Source of the DNA: Streptomyces sp. AC550_RSS872
Lineage (GTDB): Bacteria > Actinomycetota > Actinomycetes > Streptomycetales > Streptomycetaceae
Assembly (NCBI RefSeq): GCF_019049285.1
Contig: NZ_JAGMUL010000011.1
Location: forward strand, 1-64,000
Direction: 5' to 3'
Length of the DNA: 64,000 bases
In this document: one piece after another, positions 1 to 7,760 of the stretch
Layout: each line of letters begins with the position of its first letter
Numbering within the stretch: position 1 is the first letter of the stretch
Notes under the pieces: model-generated
What the model saw: the letters and a program-made list of their open reading frames with translations, nothing else
Database searches by the model: none
What the model was told of the DNA's origin: nothing
Translations under genes and position numbers: made by a program

Positions 1-2
1 CC

Positions 3-866
3 CCCACCCCCTCCGAACTCGCCTCCCAAGCCACGTCGGAGGCCTGCTCGGAGGTCCGTTCACCCACTCCGACCGGCAACTCCGGCGCAGCCGCACCCCA
101 CCGCCCCGGCGTCTCCCTGGCCCGCTCCGAAGCGGTGACCGAGCAGCGTCCCGCGCCCGCAGGTGCCCGCCCGCACGGCGTCATGCCACCGGGCGAGCTC
201 CCCGGCCCCGCCGTCCCGGCGGGACGACAACCCCGGCGCGGGCGACGCCGTACAGGGAGAGTCGGCGCCGTCGGGATCGTCGCCGCAGGCGCCGCCGTGG
301 CGGTCGTCCTGGCGATCAACCCCGGCGCGCCCGAGGACGACCACGCCGGCTCCGCACCGTCACGGTCGCCGTCGTCCTCCTCCGTGTCCTCCCCGGGCGA
401 CGACCCGTCCACCACGGTCGAGGGCACCTCGAGGCCGCAAAGCCTCCCGCCGGGATCGCGCAGGGAGGCGGGCGGGTTCGCGTGGGTGCCGCCCGAGGGC
501 TGGCGGCGGGACGTCAAGACCGGGTCGGAGGTCCACTACACCTCCCCGGACGCCGAACAGGAACTCGCCGCCAAGTCCTCTCTGGCCCGCGACGACCTGA
601 TGGACTCCTGGCAGAAGTCGGAGCAGAACGCCCAGCAAGGGCAGCAGTACCGCAAGATCCGCCTGGAACGGACGACGTTCCGCGGGCACCCGGCCGTCGT
701 CTGGGAGTACACCTTCACGCTCCAGGGCGACCCCTGGCACGCCCAGCTGCTGGGCTTCACCGTGGACGGCAAGTCGTACCAGATCAACACGTGGTACCAG
801 CCGGACATGGAGACAGAGGCGTTGCAGACCTACGAGAAGGTGAGAGACAGCTTCACGGTGCTGTAG
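3..866 (+). CDS. C-terminal part of a membrane Ser/Thr protein kinase (5' end outside window)
   Basis: The frame is open from the first bases of the window, so the true start lies upstream. Visible are a Pro/Ala/Arg-rich linker, one membrane segment (about residues 44-63 counted from the GTG at 135), a Ser/Thr/Pro-rich spacer, and a roughly 130-residue extracellular domain running from about FAWVPPEGWRR to the end (KVRDSFTVL). This membrane anchor plus 'VP.GW' domain is typical of the sensor end of Streptomyces receptor-like Ser/Thr kinases. No kinase catalytic motif is in the window, so the kinase assignment is inferred from the tail alone. The ligand is unknown. A strong hairpin terminator follows the stop. 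Confidence 0.6.
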   Translation, partial: PTPSELASQATSEACSEVRSPTPTGNSGAAAPHRPGVSLARSEAVTEQRPAPAGARPHGVMPPGELPGPAVPAGRQPRRGRRRTGRVGAVGIVAAGAAVAVVLAINPGAPEDDHAGSAPSRSPSSSSVSSPGDDPSTTVEGTSRPQSLPPGSRREAGGFAWVPPEGWRRDVKTGSEVHYTSPDAEQELAAKSSLARDDLMDSWQKSEQNAQQGQQYRKIRLERTTFRGHPAVVWEYTFTLQGDPWHAQLLGFTVDGKSYQINTWYQPDMETEALQTYEKVRDSFTVL

Positions 867-879
867 GCACGCAAACCGA

Positions 880-916
880 GGGGCCTTCGGAAACGCGCAC
901 GCGTTCCGAAGGCCCC
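880..916. terminator. Bidirectional hairpin terminator
   Basis: The inverted repeat ggggccttcggaa / ttccgaaggcccc has 13-bp arms, extended inward by acgcg/cgcgt with one bulged base. It lies between two convergent genes (the kinase tail and the permease) and can serve both strands. Confidence 0.8.
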
Positions 917-937
917 TCGCCGCCTCGAACCTTGGGC

Positions 938-2413
938 TCAGCCGGTCTTGACCTCATCGCGCGGCGCGTCCGGAACGGCAGCCGCCCCGCCTCCCACCGC
1001 ACGACCATGCCCCCGACCGGCCTTCTGCTTCGCGAAGGCCACGATCAGCACGACCGCCGCCACCAGCAGCGACAGCAGCACGGTCCGCCGGCCGTCGTGC
1101 TCGGTGTCGGTCAGCATGTAGCCCAGCACGAACACGATCAGCGCGGCCGTCGCCCAGGTCAGATACGGGTACAGCCACATCCTCACGACCAGCTTCTCCG
1201 GCGCCTCGGCCTGGATGATCTTCCGCATCCGCAGCTGCGAGAAGCAGATCACCAGCCACACGAACAGCGCGACCGCACCGGAGGAGTTGACGAGGAAGAG
1301 GAAGACGGAGTCCGGGAACTTGTAGTTGAAGAAGACGGCGACGAAGCCGAACACCACGGACACGAGGATCGCCGTCCGCGGCACACCCTGGCCGGTCGTC
1401 CGCGCGAACGACTTCGGCGCATCCCCGCGCTGGCCGAGCGAGAAGGCCATACGGGAGGCGGTGTAGAGGCCGGAGTTGAGACAGGACAGCACCGAGGTCA
1501 GCACGATGAAGTTCATGATCTGGCCGGCGTGCGGGATACCGAGGGAGTCGAGGGCGGCGACGTACGAGCCGTCGTCGGCGATCGACTTGCTGTCCCAGGG
1601 CAGCAGAGCCACCACGACGAAGATCGAACCGAGGTAGAAGACGGCGACACGCCAGATGATGCTGTTGGTGGCCTTGGTGACCGCCCGCTGCGGGTTCTCG
1701 GACTCACCGGCGGCCAGGGTGGCGATCTCGCTGCCCATGAAGGAGAAGACGACGAGCAGCACACCGGTGAGGATCGCCCCGGCACCGTTGGGCAGGAAGC
1801 CGCCGTGGTCGGTGAGGTTGCTCAGCCCGGCCTGCGAGCTGTCGACGCCCGGCAGCAGCCCGAACACGGCGAGCCCGCCGACGACGATGAACGCGGCGAT
1901 GGCCACGACCTTGATCCCGGCGAACCAGAACTCGAACTCACCGTAGGAGCCGACGGAGACCAGGTTGGTGGCGGTGAGCACCACCATCACGATCAGCGCC
2001 CAGCCCCACTGCGGGACGGCCGGTATCCACCCCTCCAGGATCTCCGCACCGGCGGTCGCCTCGACCGCCAGCACGACCACCCAGAAGAACCAGTACAGCC
2101 AGCCGATCGAGAACCCGGCCCAGGGCCCGAGCGCGCGGTCGGCGTGGGCCGAGAACGACCCGGACGTCGGGTTGGCCGCGGACATCTCGCCGAGCATCCG
2201 CATCACCAGTACCACGAGCGTGCCGACGAGGGCGTACGACAGGAGGATGCCGGGTCCTGCGGTGGCGATACCGGAGCTGGACCCGACGAAGAGTCCGGCG
2301 CCGATGACGCCACCGATGGCGATCATGGAGAGGTGACGGTTCTTGAGTCCGGCCTGGAGGCCATGGCCGCCGACGGCCGGCTCGGCCGTCTTCTGGTTCG
2401 GCTGCGAAGTCAT
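938..2413 (-). CDS. Amino-acid permease (APC superfamily, AAT/GabP-like)
   Basis: This 491-residue polytopic membrane protein probably imports an amino acid with protons. The N-terminus carries the AAT-family signature: HLSMIAIGGVIGAGLFVG (about residues 27-44), then GPGILLSYALVG and MLGEMSAANPTSGSFSAHA. About twelve hydrophobic segments follow, and a polar tail ends the protein. Length fits the family (450-500). Its closest family analogues are GABA, proline or aromatic permeases; the substrate cannot be told from sequence. It is monocistronic, convergent with the upstream kinase. Two 11-bp direct repeats sit just upstream of its start and may be an operator. Confidence 0.9.
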   Translation of the reverse strand: MTSQPNQKTAEPAVGGHGLQAGLKNRHLSMIAIGGVIGAGLFVGSSSGIATAGPGILLSYALVGTLVVLVMRMLGEMSAANPTSGSFSAHADRALGPWAGFSIGWLYWFFWVVVLAVEATAGAEILEGWIPAVPQWGWALIVMVVLTATNLVSVGSYGEFEFWFAGIKVVAIAAFIVVGGLAVFGLLPGVDSSQAGLSNLTDHGGFLPNGAGAILTGVLLVVFSFMGSEIATLAAGESENPQRAVTKATNSIIWRVAVFYLGSIFVVVALLPWDSKSIADDGSYVAALDSLGIPHAGQIMNFIVLTSVLSCLNSGLYTASRMAFSLGQRGDAPKSFARTTGQGVPRTAILVSVVFGFVAVFFNYKFPDSVFLFLVNSSGAVALFVWLVICFSQLRMRKIIQAEAPEKLVVRMWLYPYLTWATAALIVFVLGYMLTDTEHDGRRTVLLSLLVAAVVLIVAFAKQKAGRGHGRAVGGGAAAVPDAPRDEVKTG

Positions 2414-2449
2414 GGAACGGATTTCCTTTGAGCCGTGGGGAGCGGTCCT

Positions 2450-2482
2450 CGTACGAGTCGTAACGGAGCGGCGTACGAGTCG
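2450..2482. promoter_or_regulatory. Pair of 11-bp direct repeats upstream of the permease
   Basis: The sequence cgtacgagtcg occurs at 2450-2460 and again at 2472-2482, a 22-bp period (about two helical turns), 37-70 bp before the permease start. Same-face spacing suggests a regulator-binding site, but no known consensus was recognised. Confidence 0.35.
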
Positions 2483-2630
2483 AACCAGTGAATCGGAGGA
2501 GAACGGATTCGGGAACCTTTGATTCGGGATTGTTACTTGAGGTTTCCTTGAGCTTCCATGGCGTGCGTCACATGAAACGCGATCGACACCCGGCGCTGCT
2601 GCCCTGAAACAGCCGTGTCACACTCGTTCC

Positions 2631-3116
2631 ATGCGCGTGTATCTCGGCTCCGACCATGCGGGCTTCGAACTCAAGAACCACCTCGTCGACTGGCTGAAGG
2701 CGGCGGGCCACGACCCGGTCGACTGCGGCCCCCACATCTACGACGCCCAGGACGACTACCCGCCCTTCTGCCTCCGCGCGGCGGAGCAGACGGCCGCGGA
2801 CCCCGACGCCCTTGGCATCGTGATCGGCGGCTCGGGCAACGGCGAGCAGATCGCCGCGAACAAGGTGAAGGGCGTCCGCGCGGCCCTCGCCTGGAGCGAG
2901 GAGACGGCGTCCCTGGGCCGCCAGCACAACAACGCGAACGTCGTAGCGGTCGGTGCCCGCATGCACACGCAGGACGAGGCGACGAAGTTCGTCGAGACGT
3001 TCCTCAACACCCCGTACTCCGGTGACGAGCGTCACACCCGCCGCATCACCATGCTCGCCGCATACGAGACGACGGGCGACCTCCCCCCGATCCCCCCGCA
3101 CCACCCCCAGCAGTAG
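2631..3116 (+). CDS. rpiB: Ribose-5-phosphate isomerase B
   Basis: This 161-residue enzyme interconverts ribose-5-phosphate and ribulose-5-phosphate in the non-oxidative pentose phosphate pathway. The N-terminal motif GSDHAGF (residues 6-12) and GGSGNGEQIAANKVKG (about 66-81) identify the RpiB/LacAB family. The enterobacterial catalytic Cys is replaced by Glu72 in GNGEQIAANK, as in mycobacterial RpiB, where Glu acts as the base. The ATG at 2631 has no convincing ribosome-binding site and a cacact hexamer lies six bases upstream, so translation may be leaderless. A Pro/Gln-rich tail is typical of Streptomyces versions. It is followed by a dispersed repeat and then the glycosylase gene. Confidence 0.93.
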   Translation: MRVYLGSDHAGFELKNHLVDWLKAAGHDPVDCGPHIYDAQDDYPPFCLRAAEQTAADPDALGIVIGGSGNGEQIAANKVKGVRAALAWSEETASLGRQHNNANVVAVGARMHTQDEATKFVETFLNTPYSGDERHTRRITMLAAYETTGDLPPIPPHHPQQ

Positions 3117-3126
3117 CACCCGTGAG

Positions 3127-3250
3127 CCCGTCCGGCGTTTGAGGACGAGGCCGCAGGCCGATGGGGGTCCAGGCGGCGAAGCCTCCTGGCGGGGTCGAAG
3201 GGGCGGAGCCCCTTCAAGGGATGGGACGGGTAGGGGCGGCGGGGGCGAAA
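3127..3250. repeat. Dispersed intergenic repeat, copy 1
   Basis: About 120 bp starting with gcccgtccggcgtttgagga, containing the perfect hairpin aaggggc-gga-gcccctt (3198-3214) and ending with gatgggacgggtaggggcgg. A second copy with the same order of blocks lies at 7103-7230. Both sit just upstream of a coding start. Such elements are common between Streptomyces genes. Confidence 0.75.
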
Positions 3251-3299
3251 AAACCTGGCGCCCCCACCCCACCCCACTCCACACGAACAAGGAGCCACC

Positions 3300-4109
3300 G
3301 TGCCCGAGGGCCACACCATCCACCGTCTGGCCCACGACTACGCCACAGCGTTCCGCGGCACGACCCCCCACGTCACCAGCCCCCAGGGCAAGTTCTCCGA
3401 CGCCGCCGCCCTGCTCGACCACGCCGAACTCACGCACACCGAGGCCCACGGCAAGCACCTCTTCCTCGGCTTCCGCGACACCGACTGGATCCACATCCAC
3501 CTCGGCCTCTTCGGCAAGGTCAACTTCGGCCCCACCCCCGCACCCCCACCCACGGAAACCGTCCGCCTCCGCCTGGCGAACAGCACCGCATACGTGGACC
3601 TCCGCGGCCCCACCACCTGCGCCCTGATCACCGACACCGAGAAGCAGGCGATACACGACCGCCTCGGCCCCGACCCCCTCCGCGCCGACGCCGACCCCCA
3701 CCAGGCCTACCGACGGATCTCCCGCAGCCGTACGACGATCGCCGCCCTGCTCATGGACCAGAAGATCATCGCGGGCGTCGGCAACGTCTACCGCGCCGAA
3801 GTCCTCTTCCGCCACCGCATCGACCCGTACCGCGCCGGCCGGGACATCACCCCCGCGCAATGGGACGCCATCTGGACGGACCTGGTCGACCTCATGCACG
3901 AGGGCGTCCGCAACAACCGCATCGACACCGTCCGCCCCGAGCACACCCCGGAGGCGATGGGCCGCCCGCCGCGGGTGGACGACCACGGCGGCGAGGTCTA
4001 CGTCTACCGAAGGGCCACCCTGCCCTGCCACATCTGCGGCGGCGAGATCCGCACCGCCGACCTCGCCGCCCGCAACCTCTTCTGGTGCCCGAACTGCCAG
4101 ACCCCGTAA
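3300..4109 (+). CDS. Fpg/Nei-family DNA glycosylase (endonuclease VIII-like, Nei2 type)
   Basis: This 269-residue base-excision repair enzyme removes oxidised bases and nicks the abasic strand. After Met removal the N-terminus is PEGHTIHRLA, giving the catalytic Pro2 nucleophile and Glu3. A helix-two-turn-helix stretch contains MDQKIIAGVGNVYRAEVLF. The C-terminal zinc finger is complete: CHIC...CPNC (about residues 242-266). PEGHT rather than PELPEV favours the Nei branch over Fpg, so the substrate is more likely oxidised pyrimidines. The GTG start at 3300 is fixed because Pro must be residue 2. It lies 190 bp after rpiB and converges with the acetyltransferase. Confidence 0.9.
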   Translation: MPEGHTIHRLAHDYATAFRGTTPHVTSPQGKFSDAAALLDHAELTHTEAHGKHLFLGFRDTDWIHIHLGLFGKVNFGPTPAPPPTETVRLRLANSTAYVDLRGPTTCALITDTEKQAIHDRLGPDPLRADADPHQAYRRISRSRTTIAALLMDQKIIAGVGNVYRAEVLFRHRIDPYRAGRDITPAQWDAIWTDLVDLMHEGVRNNRIDTVRPEHTPEAMGRPPRVDDHGGEVYVYRRATLPCHICGGEIRTADLAARNLFWCPNCQTP

Positions 4110-4140
4110 GGTCGTTGCCGGATCCGCCCCCGGCTCGGGC

Positions 4141-5397
4141 TCAGAACCCGTGCGGCAGCCAAGGTGCCACAGCCGAAGCGAACCCCACGGAGGCCTCCGC
4201 CAGCGCCCCCTGCCGCAGCTCCCGCACCCGCCCGGCCGCGCCCAGCGCCTCCAGGCTCACGCCACCGAGATAGGCCGCCCCCAACTCCCGTACGGACAGG
4301 GAGAGATCGGCCGCGTCGGTCGTACGCTCGCAGGACGCGCCCTTGGGGTCGCCCGACAGCCGCCAACGCCCGGCGTTCCAGGGACAGAAGGCGTCCTCGA
4401 CCTCCAGCACCACATCCACCGGCGCCTGATAGGTCCGCGCCTCCAGCGCGGCCCCGAGGTCCACCAGCCGTACATGCAGGGAATCCCGCACCCGCAGTGC
4501 ACAGCGCCGGATGTCGGACACCTGGTACTGCCAGGCCTCGTCCACCGGACGCCCGTACGCCTTCACCGTGGACGTGAGGTCGATGTCGAACAGGAACCGC
4601 CACAACGCGGCCTGCGCCGCCGGGTCCAGGGCCTCGGTGTCCCGCAGATGGACGACGCTTTTGGGCCCGCCGGCATCCCACTCCGGCTTGACCCGGAAGC
4701 GCGCGTACCCCACGACCTCGCCGTCCCGCTCCGCCAGCACGCACTGCAAGGGTGACGCGCCGTCCCGGTCGCTCTCCGGGTCGAGCAGCCCGAGCCGCTC
4801 CCAGCCGGGCGTCCGTACGAGCATCCCCGGCCGCCCGGGGACCTTGCGCGCGTACACGGCCTCGCACACGTCGAGGACGTCGGCCGCGACGGCGTACCGC
4901 AGACGTACGTCATCGGTGCCGGGCGGCACGGACAGCCGGACGCGGGCCGTGTCGATCTCGCAGTTCGCATGGAAGGTGCCGATGCCGTACCCGAACCGGC
5001 CGTAGATCTCCGGCTCGGAGGCGGTCAGTACGGCGAGCGGCCAGCCCCACGCGCGCACGTCGTCGAGCTGCCGGCGCATCATCGACGTCAGGACGCCGCG
5101 CCGGCGGTGCGTCGCGGCGACGCTGACCATGGTGACCCCGGCGGCGGGCACGGCGGCCCCGCCGGGCACGGTCAGCCGGAAGCTGAAGGCACCGGCCGTG
5201 CCCACGCACGCGTCCCCGTCCCAGGCACCGAGGGAACGGTCGAGCTCGGTGAGGGAGTTCCACAACTCCCGCTCCTCGGCTGCCTCCGGGACCCCGCCGA
5301 AGCCGCGGATCAGCGTGTCGTACCAGTTGTCCCACTCGTCCCGTCGTAACACCCGCAGCTCGGCGTACCCGGGGTGGCTCGCACTGTCATTCGCCAT
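4141..5397 (-). CDS. Eis-like GNAT acetyltransferase
   Basis: A 418-residue protein of the Eis architecture: an N-terminal GNAT domain with the acetyl-CoA loop VSVAATHRRRGVLTSMM (about 91-107), a second degenerate GNAT fold, and a C-terminal SCP2-like domain. Tyr132 in IYGRFGYG matches the general acid Tyr126 of M. tuberculosis Eis. The protein ends exactly in Phe, as in Eis, where the C-terminal carboxylate is the general base. Mycobacterial Eis acetylates aminoglycosides and protein amines at several positions. The native substrate here is unknown; self-protection or metabolite acetylation are both possible. It is monocistronic, convergent with the glycosylase and divergent from the phosphatase. 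Confidence 0.85.
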   Translation of the reverse strand: MANDSASHPGYAELRVLRRDEWDNWYDTLIRGFGGVPEAAEERELWNSLTELDRSLGAWDGDACVGTAGAFSFRLTVPGGAAVPAAGVTMVSVAATHRRRGVLTSMMRRQLDDVRAWGWPLAVLTASEPEIYGRFGYGIGTFHANCEIDTARVRLSVPPGTDDVRLRYAVAADVLDVCEAVYARKVPGRPGMLVRTPGWERLGLLDPESDRDGASPLQCVLAERDGEVVGYARFRVKPEWDAGGPKSVVHLRDTEALDPAAQAALWRFLFDIDLTSTVKAYGRPVDEAWQYQVSDIRRCALRVRDSLHVRLVDLGAALEARTYQAPVDVVLEVEDAFCPWNAGRWRLSGDPKGASCERTTDAADLSLSVRELGAAYLGGVSLEALGAAGRVRELRQGALAEASVGFASAVAPWLPHGF

Positions 5398-5544
5398 GAA
5401 CCATGCCTACCAGGGCATTGCTGGACGAGCGAGGGAATTTCTCGTTGGCGGCTACGAGGTGGCTTTCCGTGAAGTTCACTGTGAAGTTGAACCTCGGACG
5501 GGGGACAAGTGGGACCTCCCGTGCCAAGCAGCTGGTCCGATGGA

Positions 5545-5550
5545 TAGGGT
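5545..5550 (+). promoter_or_regulatory. Candidate -10 box (TAGGGT) for the SpoIIE-type phosphatase
   Basis: TAGGGT lies 9 bases before the ATG at 5560, with no ribosome-binding site between, which fits a leaderless or near-leaderless transcript. No -35 element was assigned. Confidence 0.35.
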
Positions 5551-5559
5551 CCCGAACTA

Positions 5560-6756
5560 ATGGCAGCAGGACGAGAGCGGCGCACGGCGGCCGAGACGTT
5601 CACGGCCCGGTTGAAGATGCAGTGGCACCGGGCCCGCGTCGGCGTGCGCAGAAGCGCGGTGGACTACTTCCGCGGCGACGGCTCGGACTGGATCGCACTG
5701 GCCGGCCTCCTGCTGACCGTCCCCCTGATCTGCGCCGTGACGATGGCCAACCCGGTGTGGTTCTCCCCGGCCGCGCTGGTCCTCCCCATCGTCGCGGGCG
5801 GCCTGCTGCTGCGCCCGGCGAGCCTGCTGGGCCTGTACGCGGCGGCGGCGACGGCGCTGATCGTGGAGTCGGTGCAGCTGGGCCCGTACACGGAGGGCCC
5901 GTCCCGTGTCACCCCGGGCGTGGTCCTGGTCGTAGCCGCCTGCGGCTTCTTCGGTCTCCTCATCGCACAGTTCCGCAGCCGCGTGGGCGTGCCCTGGCGG
6001 CGCGGCGGCACGATGCTCTTCGACCTGCGCGAACGCATCCGCGTGCAGAGCAAGCTGCCCAGCCTGCCGCACGGCTGGCATCGCGAGATGGCACTGCGCC
6101 CGGCGGGCGGCCAGTCCTTCTCGGGCGACTTCGTCGTCGCGGCCCGCACCAACGGTGGCCGCACCCTGGAGGTCGTCCTCACGGACGTCTCCGGCAAGGG
6201 CATGGACGCGGGCTCCCGGGCCTTGCTGCTGTCCGGGGCGTTCGGCGGCCTCCTGGGAAGCCTGCCCCCGCACGCCTTCCTCCCGGCGGCCAACGGCTAC
6301 CTGCTCCGCCAGGACTGGGACGAGGGCTTCGCCACCTCGATCCACCTGGTCCTGGACCTGGACTCGGGCGACTACGAGCTCTACTCCGCGGGCCATCCCC
6401 CGGGCCTCCAGCTGAGCGCGGGCAGCGGCCGCTGGGAGGAGAAGGCGGCCGAGGGCCCCCTGCTCGGCGTCTACGACGGTGCCCAGTTCGACCCCGTCAA
6501 GGGCTCACTCCGCCCCGGAGACGTACTGATGCTCTTCACCGACGGCCTGGTCGAGACCTCCGACCGCGACATCGTCGAGGGCATAGACCGCCTCACCGGC
6601 GAAGCCGACCGCTACGTGGCCGGCGGCTTCCACGGTGCCGCCTGGCACCTCATCGAGGCAGTGGCCAAGGACGTCAACGACGACCGAGCCCTCTTGCTCA
6701 TCTGCCGAGAGGGCCCGACGGCCGGCCCGGGCAACCTCAGCCCGTCCAACATGTGA
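5560..6756 (+). CDS. Membrane-anchored SpoIIE/PP2C-type protein phosphatase
   Basis: This 398-residue protein starts with about 40 basic cytoplasmic residues. Three to four hydrophobic segments follow (about 44-65, 68-85, 86-105, 120-140), then a cytoplasmic SpoIIE (PPM) phosphatase domain. Metal-binding motifs are visible: GGQSFSGDFV, LTDVSGKGMDAGSRA, YSAGHPPG, LFTDGLVE and NDDRALLLI. No PAS, GAF or HATPase domain is fused, so it is the compact membrane form widespread in Streptomyces. Such enzymes usually dephosphorylate anti-sigma-factor antagonists in partner-switching pathways; its partner is not in the window. The ATG start has no ribosome-binding site. Confidence 0.88.
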   Translation: MAAGRERRTAAETFTARLKMQWHRARVGVRRSAVDYFRGDGSDWIALAGLLLTVPLICAVTMANPVWFSPAALVLPIVAGGLLLRPASLLGLYAAAATALIVESVQLGPYTEGPSRVTPGVVLVVAACGFFGLLIAQFRSRVGVPWRRGGTMLFDLRERIRVQSKLPSLPHGWHREMALRPAGGQSFSGDFVVAARTNGGRTLEVVLTDVSGKGMDAGSRALLLSGAFGGLLGSLPPHAFLPAANGYLLRQDWDEGFATSIHLVLDLDSGDYELYSAGHPPGLQLSAGSGRWEEKAAEGPLLGVYDGAQFDPVKGSLRPGDVLMLFTDGLVETSDRDIVEGIDRLTGEADRYVAGGFHGAAWHLIEAVAKDVNDDRALLLICREGPTAGPGNLSPSNM

Positions 6757-6837
6757 CCCGCACGGCGCACATCGCCTCACGACCCACCCACGGTCTCTCT
6801 CGACGCCGACCCAGGCACCTTCGGCCCGTCCGGCATT

Positions 6838-7104
6838 CGAGGACGAGACATCGCCGTCCCGAACCCCTGCCCACCCGGCAGGGGCGTTGCCTGACGGCCG
6901 GAGGCAGCCACTTTCGGTGTCGAGCCGGGCTTCTTCAGCCCAGGGGCGTTGCCTGACGGCCGGAGGCGGACTTTCGGCGTTGGCCCGGGCTTCTTCAGCT
7001 CCGTGAGGACGAGCCATTGCCGTCCCGAACCCCCGCCCACCCGCAGGGGCGTTGCCTCACGGCCGGAAGCGGCCACTTTCGGCGTCGGGCCGGGCTTCTT
7101 CAGC
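6838..7104. repeat. Imperfect repeat array in the intergenic region
   Basis: A unit of about 60 bp (caggggcgttgcctgacggc ... cgggcttcttcag) occurs three times, near 6881-6941, 6941-6999 and 7044-7104. The segment gaggacgag...ccgtcccgaacccc precedes units 1 and 3 at 6838 and 7004, giving a larger 166-bp period. No supported gene lies here. The whole 6757-7244 gap consists of this array plus the dispersed repeat at 7103-7230. Confidence 0.7.
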
Positions 7105-7230
7105 CCGTCCGGCGTTTGAGGACGAGGCCTTTCGGGCCGAAGCGGGGGTCCAGGGGGCGGCAGCCCCTTGGCGGGGTGGAAGGGGCGGAGCCCCTTCAAG
7201 GATGGGACGGGTAGGGGCGGCGGGGGCGAG
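7103..7230. repeat. Dispersed intergenic repeat, copy 2
   Basis: It has the same ordered blocks as 3127-3250: gcccgtccggcgtttgagga, the hairpin aaggggc-gga-gcccctt at 7180-7196, and gatgggacgggtaggggcgg. It ends 14 bp before the HD-domain gene. A short partial match (cccgtccggcattcgaggac) is at about 6826. Confidence 0.75.
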
Positions 7231-7244
7231 GGCACACTGGACCA

Positions 7245-7712
7245 GTGACCGACACCGACCACCCGACCCCGCTGTCCCTGGCCGACGTGGAGGCCATCGC
7301 CCGCACCGCCCACGCCCACCAGACCGACAAGGCCGGCCACCCGTACACCGAGCACCTCAGAGCCGTAGCAGAGGGCGTACAAGAGCGCGGCGGCGACGAG
7401 GCCCAGATCGCCGCGGCCTGGCTCCACGACGCGGTGGAGGACGACGCCCTCTCCGAACAGTGGCTGGAAGAGGCCCCACTGAGCCCCCGCACCAAGGCGA
7501 TCGTGCGCGCCGTCACCAAGCGCCCGGGAGAACCCCTCGAGACCTACGCCGCCCGCATCCTCACCACCCCGGGCGCCCTCCTCGTGAAGGAGGCGGACCT
7601 GGCACACAACGCGGACCCTGCCCGCCTGGCCGCCCTGGACGAACCCACCCGCAAACGACTGACCGAGAAGTACGCACGGATGCGCGCACTTCTCGGCCTG
7701 ACCGGAGACTGA
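7245..7712 (+). CDS. HD-domain phosphohydrolase, small (RelA/SpoT hydrolase-like)
   Basis: A 155-residue single-domain protein. Metal-binding HD motifs appear in the order found in SpoT/MESH1 hydrolases: KAGHPYTEHLRAVA (about 25-38), AAWLHDAVED (about 57-66) and KEADLAHNADPARLAAL (about 118-134). There is no synthetase, TGS or ACT domain. It could be a small alarmone hydrolase that removes pyrophosphate from (p)ppGpp, or a generic HD nucleotidase; the sequence cannot decide. The GTG start at 7245 lacks a clear ribosome-binding site and a cacact hexamer lies 6 bases upstream. It is convergent with the acyltransferase gene. Confidence 0.75.
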   Translation: MTDTDHPTPLSLADVEAIARTAHAHQTDKAGHPYTEHLRAVAEGVQERGGDEAQIAAAWLHDAVEDDALSEQWLEEAPLSPRTKAIVRAVTKRPGEPLETYAARILTTPGALLVKEADLAHNADPARLAALDEPTRKRLTEKYARMRALLGLTGD

Positions 7713-7760
7713 CTCTCCGCGATGTTCTGATGTGTAGGTGTGCGGGGGAAGGGCGCAGGA

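Noticed and set aside
6838..7104. CRISPR-like array
   Set aside because: Only three imperfect units without uniform spacers, no cas genes; the unit continues into a dispersed intergenic element.
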